NCBI GenBank assembly: GCA_030737875.1
Contig: CM060909.1
Location: 395,541,565-395,605,564, forward strand
Reading direction: 5' to 3'
Length of the DNA stretch: 64,000 bases
Source: Allium sativum
Lineage: Eukaryota; Streptophyta; Magnoliopsida; Asparagales; Amaryllidaceae
Each line of letters starts with the position of its first letter. Positions within the stretch are counted from its first letter, which is position 1. The notes beneath the pieces are model-generated. The model saw only the letters and a program-made list of their open reading frames with translations, made no database searches and was not told the origin of the DNA. Shown here in pieces: positions 34,909 through 45,807 of this stretch. The position numbers and the translations under genes were made by a program.

Positions 34909-37142
34909 TATTTACCTGCAATTATGCTCAATGTTCCTACACGAAATGTTGTTAATTTTTTTTGAATAAAATATTTTTGGCCTAAAAGCTGACATATGAA
35001 ACCAACCTAAAAATAAATTGATTTCCCTCGTCTTATTTTCGTTTCCCTCATTTTTCGATCTCATCAAGCTCTTGTCCATTATTCATCTCTTTCATCTTGC
35101 CCTAACTCCTAGTTTTTCAATTTAGACGTGCCCTAATTCATTTGTTCACATACTCTAATTTGTTAAGGTATAGTTCTCCTCATTTTTATCTATGTTCGGA
35201 TTTGGAGGTCACATGCTAGTTTATCTTACATTAGAAGGTTGACTATAGAGCTCTCTTTTTGGTTTTAACTTCGATTCGTACGTTTTGATTCAGACATGAA
35301 TTTTTAGGTATTGTTTCAGAATTCGATCTCGCTCAGGTATTGTATGTTGAACTGCTTTTCATATGCATTTTTGTTAAGTATTATGTTGATTGTTGAATGA
35401 AGCGTAGAGCCTTGTAATATTTACACTTCTGGAAACTTTGGAGTAAGTTGGAACTCAGAGATTATAGAAGTGCATAGTTAAACTATTATGGTTGAAAATA
35501 TTTGATGGCTTAAGATTCAGTATGCACTAATTTTGTTGTTAACTTTGGATGTTTTATTATAGCATGTGTTACTTATTGAATGTGCCTTAGTCCAAGTTCA
35601 TCTAAATGATATTATTTTTTTCACATGTTAGTAACTAGTAATGGTGAGTTGCTTTCGTCTTATATTTTTCATACTCTTGAATTTATTATCTAGTTACATC
35701 ACTCCGTAGGATCCTCATTACATATATATACGTACATGTTTCTTAGATAGATTTTTTTTAGGGTATGGGGGAAGGGAGTTGGATATGGTAGGTTGGGTGT
35801 TGTTTACAAATTGATAATCGGAAGATATTACAAGAATTGTTGACTGTTAATAAACATATCAAATCAGTTTGATTATCGGAGCTAAACAAAATTAACTATT
35901 TTATTATATTGCTGAAATTACTCATGTTGTAATGGTTTTGCTGCTTGCGATGGTTGTCTTAATGTATTGTTGTCCATATTGCTATTTAAGAACAAAGAAA
36001 ATACAGAATTATAATTTTTTTTCATGTTTTATTTCGAAGTACAATGAATATATTACAAACATAAAATGGTGTATGTGTGAGAGAACCTTCTCTGTAGCTA
36101 AGTTAGGATTTATAAATGTTCATTTTGTGTATTGTCAATCCCATATGATTATCTCGGCTCAAATGTAGTTTTTTCGTAAAAAACAACTTATCCCTTAAGT
36201 GTTATTTGAAGGTGAACTAAGGTACCTCTGTTTATCTCAACTTACTAATGAGTAGTTTAAGAAACAAATGTAATATGTTGAGCTTATTTTGTGTAAAGTT
36301 TACTTTTAAAAACGCTACAGGAGAATGTACTTTACTTTTGTTAGGCTTATATTGACTACGGGTTTTGTTAACTGATTTACTTATTTACTTTCATGCCATT
36401 ATGAAAACAAACAATGATTGATGACATTTATCTATTATGGTTTATAGGTGCTTATGAACATGAGAGATTCCAGTGATGCTGACTCCTCTTTTGTTGTTTA
36501 AACTATTTTGTAAACATCTATCCGTTAATCCTTTCATTTTATTTTATTGGTTTTGAAGCTGATAGTGTTAACTTTCTTTTATTTAATTCCATTTTAGATT
36601 AGCCAAGAACATGAATGTTTAATGTATTAACATCAATTGGAGTTATCATGGTGAATAAAGCATTAACGGATACACACCATTCCATATTTGGTAAGTCCTA
36701 TTTCACACTCTAATGGTTTCTTATGCATGATAATATCGACTGAAACACGTTGATAATGAGCACATTTGCATATATTGCTCCTTAGTTATGTCAATAGGAG
36801 TTGAAATTAATACCATGTCGATATTCTTACTATTATACCTGGGAGTTCCAAAAACACTTGATTTTGAAGAACGTAATGTAACACAAACAACGAGCTAAAT
36901 TATTGAAATAAAGTATTATCTAGTAACCACAACAAGGTGAAATTTATTTTGACACTCCAGAGAATAACAAAAGAGAAGAATTCCACTAAATTTTCAGTAA
37001 GAAATATTTTAGTACATATCCCCAAACAAGAACACGCAGAATGCAAAAACAACAAGAGACTCTAATTATGCTGAGTTGCAGTCTCATTAGTACTCATTAT
37101 GGGAGGTTCCGGCACTTTTTAACTAGCAATTATCAAAATAAG

Positions 37143-37340
37143 CACTATGCCATAAGTGGGCATATTCAACGCTTTTTTTGGGCATTGCAAGCAAAGTATT
37201 GCAAAAGCCATACTTCCTTTTGATCTTCTGCAACAATACTCAAATGTTGTTGCATTAGAGGTAAATGCACTGTTGTAGTGGGAATTCTAGTGTTGTGACG
37301 TGCAACATTAGTAAAAAAGGTTGCATTACATACATACAGT
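37143..37340 (+). repeat. Candidate 5' terminal region of the CACTA element (TTGCA subterminal repeats)
   Basis: CACTATGCCATAAGTGGGC is followed by a dense set of short motifs: TTCAACGC, CATTGCAAGCAAAG, TATTGCAAAAG, TGTTGTTGCATTAG and GGTTGCATTACAT. Such clustered short direct and inverted motifs are typical of CACTA subterminal regions. The 12-mer GTTGCATTACAT recurs near the proposed other end at about 58425. It precedes the interrupted frame at 38013 and the transposase at 49290. Confidence 0.35.
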
Positions 37341-38012
37341 CCAGCTCATCAATCCGTGTTATCAGCATAAAGAAAGCCGCAACCGTAGATGCATGATTAA
37401 TCTAATGGTTCAAACCAATCCATGCTTCCACTATGTGAAATTTTGGTGCGACATTTAACCACTTCATGAAATACTTCCCCGAAAAGGAAATCTTTCCCTC
37501 TCTACTCTCTCCCTCGACAAACTCACTATAGATACTCTCCACGAACACCTCCAAAACACCTCTGATTGCTTCTGTACCTCCAGTTACAAACTCTATACCT
37601 CAGATTGCTCTTATTTTACAAACTCTACACCTATGATTTGAATCATTTAGGGAAATTAGGTTTCGTCTTTTGGGCTTTATTTAGGTAATTTCATCTCTAA
37701 CTTATTTTGGTTTACATTCAAAGTCTCTGTGCGATTTGGGTATATCGATTGCCTTAAATTACGGATTTTCTACTCACTTTTTATTTGGATGTCAGTATGT
37801 TTAGGGTTTTTTATTCGAATATTTCAAGATTTCTATGTATGTTTATGTCTGCCAAACCATTGATGTATTGGTAGATAAATTAACATTGACTAAATATGTT
37901 TAAATGTCAACATGCAAAACGTGGGAAAAAATTAGAGGACAAAAGAAATTTAATTTCAAACACTTCAAAAATTAACTTATTTAAAGCAAAAGAACTTTTG
38001 TAACTTAAAATA
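37341..38012 (+). other. Leader-like stretch upstream of the interrupted frame
   Basis: It holds a CT-rich segment (about 37480-37600, CCCTCTCTACTCTCTCCC) with CCTCTGATTGC-like repeats, then AT-rich DNA without a gene. It could be promoter and 5' leader of the gene that continues at 38013; no TATA box stands out. Confidence 0.3.
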
Positions 38013-38081
38013 ATGTATATTTCAATTTGTAGTAAAACAACGTCTATTTCTCTTCCTACGTTGTACGACTATGAAGATACC

Positions 38082-38086
38082 CTGGG
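38082..38086. repeat. Left target-site duplication of element E (ctggg)
   Basis: CTGGG directly precedes the TG start of the LTR. The identical CTGGG follows the 3' LTR at 48410-48414. Confidence 0.85.
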
Positions 38087-38344
38087 TGTAACACCCCAAA
38101 ATTTAATACACCATAACCATATTGTATGGATAATAAAATAAACATTATATAATTAAATATTTAGAATAAAGTAAAACCGACTTTACCTTGCGTTCGTTGT
38201 GGAATTCTGGTTCAGATAGACCCTAAGTTTGCGTAAATTGGATAATGTACGAGGAAGATATGAACCTTAAAAGTTTACATATATATAAGAAGATTATATA
38301 TGAATAAATTCAAATTAATTCGAACCGAGTCATCAACTAGAAAA

Positions 38345-38460
38345 GTAATGGTCATGGGACGACCTGACCAACAATTGGTCGACCCGTGGTCGACCCAAGG
38401 CTAAGTGGATCGACCCATGGGTCGCCTCAGTATGTCGACGGGTCGATCCACTATTATGTA
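38345..38460 (+). repeat. GTCGAC-rich cluster in U3 of element E
   Basis: Repeated GGTCGACCC, GGATCGACCCATGGGTCG and GGGTCGATCC motifs, several of them palindromic, lie about 130-240 bp upstream of the TATA box. That is a normal enhancer position. In the 3' LTR (about 46075-46150) most copies are lost or altered. Confidence 0.6.
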
Positions 38461-38584
38461 GGCTCGATTCTGAGTTCTGCACCTAGACTGTTTTGTTTGC
38501 TAGGTTCGTTCGCTGACTCAGTGCTACGTGTATGGCTTAGATTGAAAACCTAATCTATAACAGTGATGGATTGTCCAAGGTAGT

Positions 38585-38595
38585 CTATATAAAGG
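38585..38595 (+). promoter_or_regulatory. TATA box of element E 5' LTR
   Basis: CTATATAAAGG is kept identically in the 3' LTR (about 46286-46296). A transcript start near 38620 is inferred. Confidence 0.6.
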
Positions 38596-40727
38596 CATGC
38601 AACCTCATTTGTTCTACACACACAAAATTATTTTTCCACCTTCTTCCTCCAAACCCTTTTTTCTAAGATTAATATATACAAAGAACTACTAAGATGTTGC
38701 CTAAATATAAAATAGCAAGGACAATTCAGACTGCTCTACAACAACAAAAAGATAGAAGTGGATTTTTCTAGAACATCATATATATATATATATAAGAGAG
38801 AGATAATCTCTTCTCCACCAAGACCCGCTGTGAGTTTCATGTTATTTTCAGATCTGATTCTTAGAAATATATCATGATAGTAAATACAAGTGGATCAAGA
38901 ATATACAGTACCTTTAAGTTAAACCTGTTCTTTTACTGTTGTTCGTCTATGTCGTTGTTACAGTAATATATGTTCTTTTACTGTCAGTTGATTAATTAGT
39001 TATGCGTATCTATCTTCCTTTTTCCTATTTCTGTTATTTTAATTTATTTCCAGTATTTGCTATATGCCTTTTTTGTAGAGTTTGAGTTGGTTTTACTCCT
39101 CTCCTTCTTTTTCCCTTTTGTTTATGCTAAACCCAGGCCATTGAAAGCCTAGGCCATATCCGATTTAAGATTGCATATAGTTAAAATTGGGATAATAAGA
39201 ATTGACACGAAAAAGGAGAATATGGGCATATTATAAAGTGAGGACTTTTTGACTATAATTTTGGAATAGGATAATATGCATATACATGTACTTGTTGTAA
39301 TTTGGGAATATAATAAAAAGGGATAATACGCATAAACTTGTACATGTTGTAATTTGTGAAATATAATTGAAAGGAATAATATGCATATGCATAAACATGT
39401 TAGATTTTACTTAATATGGACATTAAGTAAAGGACATGTTAAAATAATGTAAGTACCAGATATAGGTTAGGTAAACTAAATTATTATAGTTGTTGTATAC
39501 ATCTGGGCAGGTGTTGTTTTGGAAAAGGGTTGTACACACATAATAACATATAATATTACAACCAGGCTTATTAATGAACCTAAACCGGCTAGGTTAAACC
39601 TGATTAATAAGCTAAGAGGACCCTCGTTCGGCTATTGTATCGGGTTTTAGGGACTTTTAAATCCTGGTTAGTTGGGGGCACAAGCTTAGGGGTTTGGCTT
39701 GTGTCAATCTTGCTGTGTGGAACCCATATCATCAGTATCCATGTTGGCATATTGTTAGAGGGCCTTGCATTAGGTACGGGCTAAGGAATGCTTTACTGAG
39801 CTGGATAGTAAGAGGTTCAAATGAGGAAGATGGTTACGTGCACGTTCCGGCAGAGTCATGAGCGTGCATAGGTCCGATTAGGGAAACTAAGTTGTTGTAA
39901 CACTAGTAAATAGGTCTGTGTTATATAGGTTGTTGGGCTAGGGAGTGATACACTGTACTTCCTGGGCTGACACAGGGTATTTACATAGTATGGAGTCGAT
40001 CACATGGGCAGTAATTAGGGTAACACCTAATACTGTTATGTAATTAGGGTAACACCTAATCCTACTGTATTCCTGCTATTTTTGTTAAGTAATTAGGTTA
40101 ACGCCTAATCCTGTTATACTAGTATTAGTGCACAAACCTTTTTTTGGGGATATAAATGAGAAGCTTTGCTCGATCATTATTTTATCTTGTTGTTCTGTTT
40201 ATCTTGTTTACATGTTACCTTATATGATACTGTGCTTTTTCATCCAGTCTTGTTTATCTGTCTTGATATCTCTTTTATATGCATATATCGAAAATCACTG
40301 GAACTCGCCAAGCTTTATGTCTGACCTTTTTGGTTTCACTTCTTTCTCTTCCTTTCCCACTTAGGTCCTCAGAGTGGTAGCACCCCACAGTGATTAGGAC
40401 TTTCTCTTTCAGCCTGGATCTAGACTTTCTCAGATGTACCGCTTTGATTTGCTTTCTACGTTGTTTTAGCTTGCTATGAGGGATATGGTTTTATATTATT
40501 GCACTATGTTATTTAGCATTATGAGACACGTTTGAGGTTCTTGGTTTTTGATGTAACTAGTTTGATGATGTAATTTGATTCGAGACAATGTCTTTTTTCA
40601 ATAATAAAGTTTTCCGTTGCTTATTTCCATCTATCTTGTGAAATTCTGTTACTGTTTACCTATTGCGCTTCACGAAATGTAATGCATTCTTTTGTGAGTG
40701 ACATTAACGGGCGTAGGGTGTCACATT

Positions 40728-40739
40728 TGGTATCAGATG
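40728..40739 (+). other. Element E primer-binding site (decayed)
   Basis: TGGTATCAGATG follows the LTR CA by two bases. It matches the first ten bases of the tRNA-iMet site. Confidence 0.75.
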
Positions 40740-40929
40740 GGAAGGTTACAAGATCGGAGAAAAGTTTTGAAAATTTGTTTTTGAAAAGCAAAGTATTTTC
40801 AGATAAAAAACTGGTTTTGAAAAACATATCCCCTCAAGCAATATTCAATATTCTCTCGATCCCCTGTTGAATCTTTTGTTTCTTCTCTTTTCAGCATATC
40901 TGGGGAATCCAATCTTCCTGAGGGCATTC

Positions 40930-41890
40930 CACTACCGATATGGTTATGTAGGTATCCAAAGGCTACGGCACCTGCCAGAGTTCAAGGAGATGCCCCACCC
41001 CCAGTTGCGACCGTACTAGCTCTACCTCCACGAGTATATAACTTTTCTAAGATTTGTAAGGACTTTTGCGTTATGAGAGGAAAACCGTCCAGTGGTACTG
41101 GGAGCTTTGTTGGGGCGCAAAATTGGCTTAGAGAAACAAAGAACTTGTTTGGTCTTTTCGAGCTAGATGATAGGAGGAAGATACAGTTGGCCTCATGGCA
41201 ACTGAAGGATGAAGCTTCATGCTGGCGGGAGATGACACAGGCAGGACAACCAATAGCTACTTGGGATGATTCTAGACAGATATTTGAGATGACGTTTTTT
41301 TCTCAGGCGGAAGATGGATTACAAATGGAGAGATTCTTGGCTTTGAAACAAGGGGACATATCTGTTAAAGATTATGTTAATAAGTTTAATCAGTTGGTGA
41401 GATTTGATTCGGACTTGGTAAATACACCCCATAAGAAGGCTCTTGGGAATGCGAGAGGGTTGAATCAAACTATCCAAGGACTTGCATTATCTCATATACC
41501 TACGGGGCGATATGTGAGAGGCTGGTTGACATGGCTCTAATGCACGAAGAAGGCAAGGATGAGAAGAAAGACAGTAAGGATGAGGAGACACATGCTAATT
41601 GCAAGAAAAAGAAGTGGTACCCCAAGAAGGAGCACAAAAGAAAGGAGTGAAGCCTGGTAAGGCTCAGATTAAGAAAGATATCAAGTGTCATGGTTGTAGA
41701 GCTTTTGGTCATTCTGTGAAAGACTGCAAAAAGACAAAGAAAGCCTACTTTAGTTTTGGTCAAGTGGGACACTTCACTAAGCGTTGCCCTAGCAAGCAAG
41801 GACAAGGGGTAGGATCTTCTGGACAAGTACATGCTCTTGAGGATAGTGGACCTGATCGAGGTAGGAAAGTCGCCGTTGAAGGTTTGATAT
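40930..41890 (+). pseudogene. Element E gag
   Basis: The gag core is open at 41073-41540 (WLRETKNLFGLFELDDRRKIQLASWQLKDEASCW). The same frame extends upstream past that ATG, with RVYNFSKICKDF, so the true start is probably near 40930 behind a frameshift. The basic nucleocapsid part is at 41599-41952. It has one good CCHC box (CHGCRAFGHSVKDC, about 41690) and one that lost its first cysteines (YFSFGQVGHFTKRC, about 41748). A frameshift at about 41540-41600 separates core and knuckles. Confidence 0.8.
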
Positions 41891-42222
41891 CCCTTTTTGA
41901 CTATCCTATCTTTGATTTGGTGCTTCTTACTCATTTATCTCTAGTTCTTTAGTAGATAGTTTGCACCTTTGATACTAGTATAGTCTCTGATCCTATAGTA
42001 GTCTCAAATCCAATAGGAGGTACGGCTTATTTATCCATGATATGTAGGGGTTTGAAAATTTCTGTCTTGGGCATTGAGTTTGAATGTGACGCGTATGTGT
42101 TGCGCTTTATGGGATATGATTTGATTCTAGGAATGGATTGGCTAGCCACGTATGATGCCATCCTAGACTGTGAGAGGAGAGTGGTTATGATTTTGACTTG
42201 CTAAGGAAGAAATCTCAAAATT
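41891..42222 (+). pseudogene. Element E aspartic protease (active site lost)
   Basis: Where DTG is expected (about 41912-41925) the sequence has a small deletion that shifts frame and removes the triplet. The flanking protease sequence is still readable in shifted frames, ending in DLILGMDWLATYDAILDC (about 42118-42172). Stops follow at about 42202. Confidence 0.7.
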
Positions 42223-43735
42223 TTGTGTGACCCACAGGGGTCAGTTATGCTCAGTTTTCTAGATTCTCTTGATACTTTTGTTGACGATTTACGATCAGTA
42301 CCCATAGTCAGAGATTATCCGGATATGTTTGATGAGGTTAAGAGATTACCTCCAAGGTGTGAGATGGATTTCCAAAATTATTTGTTAGAGAATGCAAAGC
42401 TTGTCACTCTACTAGTGCGCCATATGGCCCCTAGAGAGAGGAGGGAGATCAGCAAGAAAGTAGTGGAGATATTCGAGAAAGGATTTATTAGACAGAGCAT
42501 ATCAGAGTGTAGAGCTCCAATCGTCTTTGGTACTAAGGAAGAAAGCTCACTTCGTGTATGTGTGGACTATGGAGAGCTGAATAAGCTCACCAAGAAGAAT
42601 AGGCACCCGCTTCCGAGGATTGACGACTTGTTCGATCAACTAGTAGGTGCATCAGTTTTCTCATAGATGGATTTGCCCATGGAATTTCATCAGTGGAGGG
42701 TGGCAGAGGACAGTATCGATAAGACTGCATTCAGAACTCCAGACGGTTTCTTTGAGTGGATAGTTATGCCTTTTGGGCTAACCAATGCACCTGCATATTT
42801 TGTGGACTTGATGAGTAGGGTGTTAGAGAGTTTCTGAACAAGTTTGTAGTGGTCTTTATGGATGATATTCTGATCTTCTCAAAGAATGAGCAGGAGCATG
42901 CCCTACACTTAGGGGAGGTTCTACGCACTCTCAAATTACATCAGCTCAATGCAAAATTTTCTAAGTGTCACTTTTGGAGGAAGGAAATAAGGTTCCTATG
43001 GAATGTAGTCTCCAAGGACAGGATAACTGTGGATCCCGCTAAAGTCGTCGCAGTTCAAGATTGGAGGGCTCCAAAGAATGCGATGGGGGTTAGAAGTTTT
43101 CTAGGGTTGGCGGGCGATTATAGAAAGTTTATCAAGGACTTTGCAAGGATATTAGCCCTACACTCCCGATTGACGAAGAAAACCTTGGCTTTTTCATGGA
43201 GCATTGATTGCGAGAATGCCTTTCAGAGATTGAAAAGGGCTCTGACAACAGCCCTAGTTCTGACTCTCCCCGATGGAAGGAAGATGTTCGCAGTCTACGC
43301 AGATGCTTATGGCACAAGACTTGGTGTCGTTCTAATGAAATAGGGAAGGGTATTATACTATGGTAGCAGACAGTTGAGAGTTCATGAGAAGAACAACCCT
43401 ACCCATGATCTAGAGTTGGCAGCAATAGTGTTCGCATTGAAGTCTTGGCGACACTATCTACTTGGAGAGAGATTTGAGCTATACATAGATCATAAGTTGC
43501 TCAAATACTTGTTCTCACAGAAAGAACTCAGCCTGAGGCAGCAATGATGGATGGAGCTCCTAGCGTCCTACGGCTTTGAGATAGCTTATACCCCGGGAAA
43601 AGGTAATGTAGTGGAGAAACCATTGAGTAGGCAGAGGATGACTTTGAGTCCTCTATTTGTAAAAGGAAGAGCATGGAGTTTATATCGACCTTCGATTTTA
43701 ATCCATCTACAGATTTCACACTTGGATTATTAGCA
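42223..43735 (+). pseudogene. Element E reverse transcriptase and RNase H
   Basis: RT fingers are open at 42223-42666 ([13 protein letters not shown] ... [26 protein letters not shown]). One TAG at 42665 and one TGA near 42836 interrupt the palm, which has [14 protein letters not shown]. The catalytic FMDD is intact at about 42855-42866 in the frame 42849-43343, which runs through SFLGLAGDYRKFI into RNase H (VYADAYGTRLGVVLMK). A TAG at 43341 splits RNase H; its rest reads [16 protein letters not shown] and ends near 43733 in KPLSRQ. Only a few point lesions separate this copy from a continuous frame. Confidence 0.9.
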
Positions 43736-43782
43736 TCATTGGAGGTGCGACCTACTCTCCTGGAGCGTATTAAATCTATGCA

Positions 43783-44906
43783 ATGAGAGAGGACCTGCAG
43801 ATAGTAGACATCTTGGACAGGCTTGGTAGAGGAGAGACTTCTGCTCACCTAGCTAGATATACAGTCGACGAGAAAGGGTGGCTAAGACGAGATGGAAAGC
43901 TATGTGTCCCTAGAATTAGGGAATTGCTAGAGGCAGCGCTTGAGGAGGCTCATCATTCTCGTATGACTATATATTCGGGCGGTGACAAAATGTATCGAGA
44001 CATGAAGGGAGTATTTTGGACTAATATAAAAAAGGACGTGGCAAAATTTGAAGCCCAATGTTTGATTTATCAGAGAGTAAAAGCTGAATAGAGGAAACCT
44101 AATGGATTGCTTCAGCCCTTCAATGTTCCACAATGGAAGTGGGGTAGCGTCTCTATGGACTTTATTGATGGACTGCACCAATCGAGGAAGGGCAACACAA
44201 GCGTTTGGGTGATAGTGGACTGACTTACGAAGAGCGCTTACTTTATTCCTGTCAAGAGTAAGAGGACGACAGCTTGGCTAGCATCGATATATCTTCGAGA
44301 GATAGTTTGATTCATGGGGTACCTTCCAGTATAGTAAGCGATCATGACCTCATCTTCACTAGTGAGTTTGGAAAGAGTTTACAAGAGGCATTAGGTACAC
44401 AACTACGTTTGAGCATGGCATACCACCCTCAGATCGATAGTCAGACAGAGAGGGTGAGTAGAATTCTAGAGGATCTTCAAAAACTATGTATCCTAAATTT
44501 CAGAGGGACTTAGGAGGAGCATCTCCCATTGGTTGAGTTTGCCTACAACAATATTTATCAGTCAAGCATAGGCATGTCACCCTTCGAAGCATTATATGGA
44601 CGACCTTGTAGATCACCGACTTGTTGGTGCGAGTTTACGGACATACTTCTACTAGGACCTGAGATGATTCGAGAGACTTCTGAGAAGATTGATCTTATCC
44701 GTCGAAGAATGAAAGCAACTCAGCACAGAGAGAAGTCATATGCCAATAAAAGGAGGACCAATTTGGAATTCAAAGTAGGAGATATGGTCTTCATTAAAGT
44801 ATCACCGTTGAGGAATGTAGTTCATTTTGGCTCAGTAGGGAATTCGGTGCCAAGATTCGTAGAGCCCATTCCTTATAGTGGAGAGGATACGTCAAACGAC
44901 CTATAG
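43783..44906 (+). pseudogene. Element E integrase
   Basis: The zinc-binding segment (HHSRMTIYSGGDKMYRDMKG ... CLIYQRVK, 43783-44091) has lost its last cysteine to tyrosine. The core reads DFIDGL near 44160, SDHDLIFTSEF near 44340 and QTERVS near 44445, so the three acidic positions appear kept. Stops at 44089 and 44221 and frame changes break it. 44529-44906 is the core end ([20 protein letters not shown]) and continues into the C-terminal domain (DMVFIKVSPLRN). Confidence 0.85.
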
Positions 44907-45165
44907 GATTAAGCTACCGGACAGACTAGCAGGCATACACGATGTATTTCATGTTTCCCATTTGAGTAAATGTCTACATAATGCGGAAGAGATAATGGAG
45001 TCGAGCACACTTGAAGATATGGAAGTTAAGAAGGAAGCATTAGTGAGAAGAGTTCCTACTCATATTCTTGGATCAGAAGTTAAGAAAATACGCAACAAAG
45101 AAATCAGATTGGTAAATGTACAGTGGGGAGAATACCGCAAAGATGCAACTGTGGGAACCTAAAGA
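44878..45165 (+). pseudogene. Element E integrase C-terminus with chromodomain-like end
   Basis: After a frameshift the tail reads TYRIKLPDRLAGIHDVFHVS and ends LVNVQWGEYRKDATVGT. One inserted base near 45150 replaces the last aromatic segment of the chromodomain-like end with a stop. By comparison with B, this is the region that would contact chromatin. About 640 bp without coding signal follow to the polypurine tract. Confidence 0.65.
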
Positions 45166-45792
45166 CAAGATTTGAAATTCTTACCCTTTTCTTCTTGAGA
45201 GTACGCTCTTAATTTCATTTCCAAGCTTTTAAATTCGCATTTGCTTCTATCATTGAAGTATGTTTATCCTATCGTTCGAACCTTCGACCCTTTGATAGAA
45301 TCCAATGATTGGAAACATGTTATAGTTGATGGTTGCAAGTGGATGCAAGTGTTTGCTAGTGGTTGCTCATAGATGCATATACACACATTAGGCACCAGAT
45401 TGGCCCAAGCACTTACATATTGCATATGGATGTCTGCGCATTTTAATTTTCTATGGATGGAAATGGATGAATCATCATATGGATGTGGCATTTTGGTGAA
45501 TGATTGTGCACACATATAGATCTATGTTATATGAGGACTCTTTTTGCATGCATATTGGATACATGGCACAGACATATATTGCATTGAGGAGGTCAACTGA
45601 ATCAGTCGACCGTTTGATTTTTGCATTAGTATAGGAACTTATACATACAACACATTTGCGTATGTTCATACATGCATTAGTAATTCTCAAGGACAATGGA
45701 TTCCAGTGGACGATGGATGAGTAGATGGTTGTTGTTGATTGTTATAATGATAACATTCTTCTTAACTTGAAGATTTTGAGGACGAAATCCTT

Positions 45793-45807
45793 TAAGTAGG
45801 GGAGAAT
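45793..45807 (+). other. Element E polypurine tract
   Basis: TAAGTAGGGGAGAA lies directly before the TGCAACAC start of the 3' LTR. Confidence 0.75.

Larger units (their letters stand above)
38087..40725 (+). repeat. Element E 5' LTR, ~2.64 kb
   Basis: It starts TGTAACACCCC and ends GGTGTCACA. A TATA box (CTATATAAAGG) lies at about 38585-38595. Upstream, 38345-38460 carries several GTCGAC/GGTCGACCC motifs. A short TA repeat lies at about 38780-38795. Near its end the AATTAGGGTAACACCTAATCC phrase occurs about three times (40010-40110). Confidence 0.9.

Noticed and set aside
34892..37285. A complete 2.4 kb CACTA element ending at GTTGTAGTGGG near 37275
   Set aside because: The opposed ends are only partly alike, and the flanking three bases (CTC and GGA) differ.
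41500..41934. 144-codon minus-strand frame over gag of E
   Set aside because: It is the antisense of the lysine-rich nucleocapsid region (serine/leucine-rich), an expected artefact.
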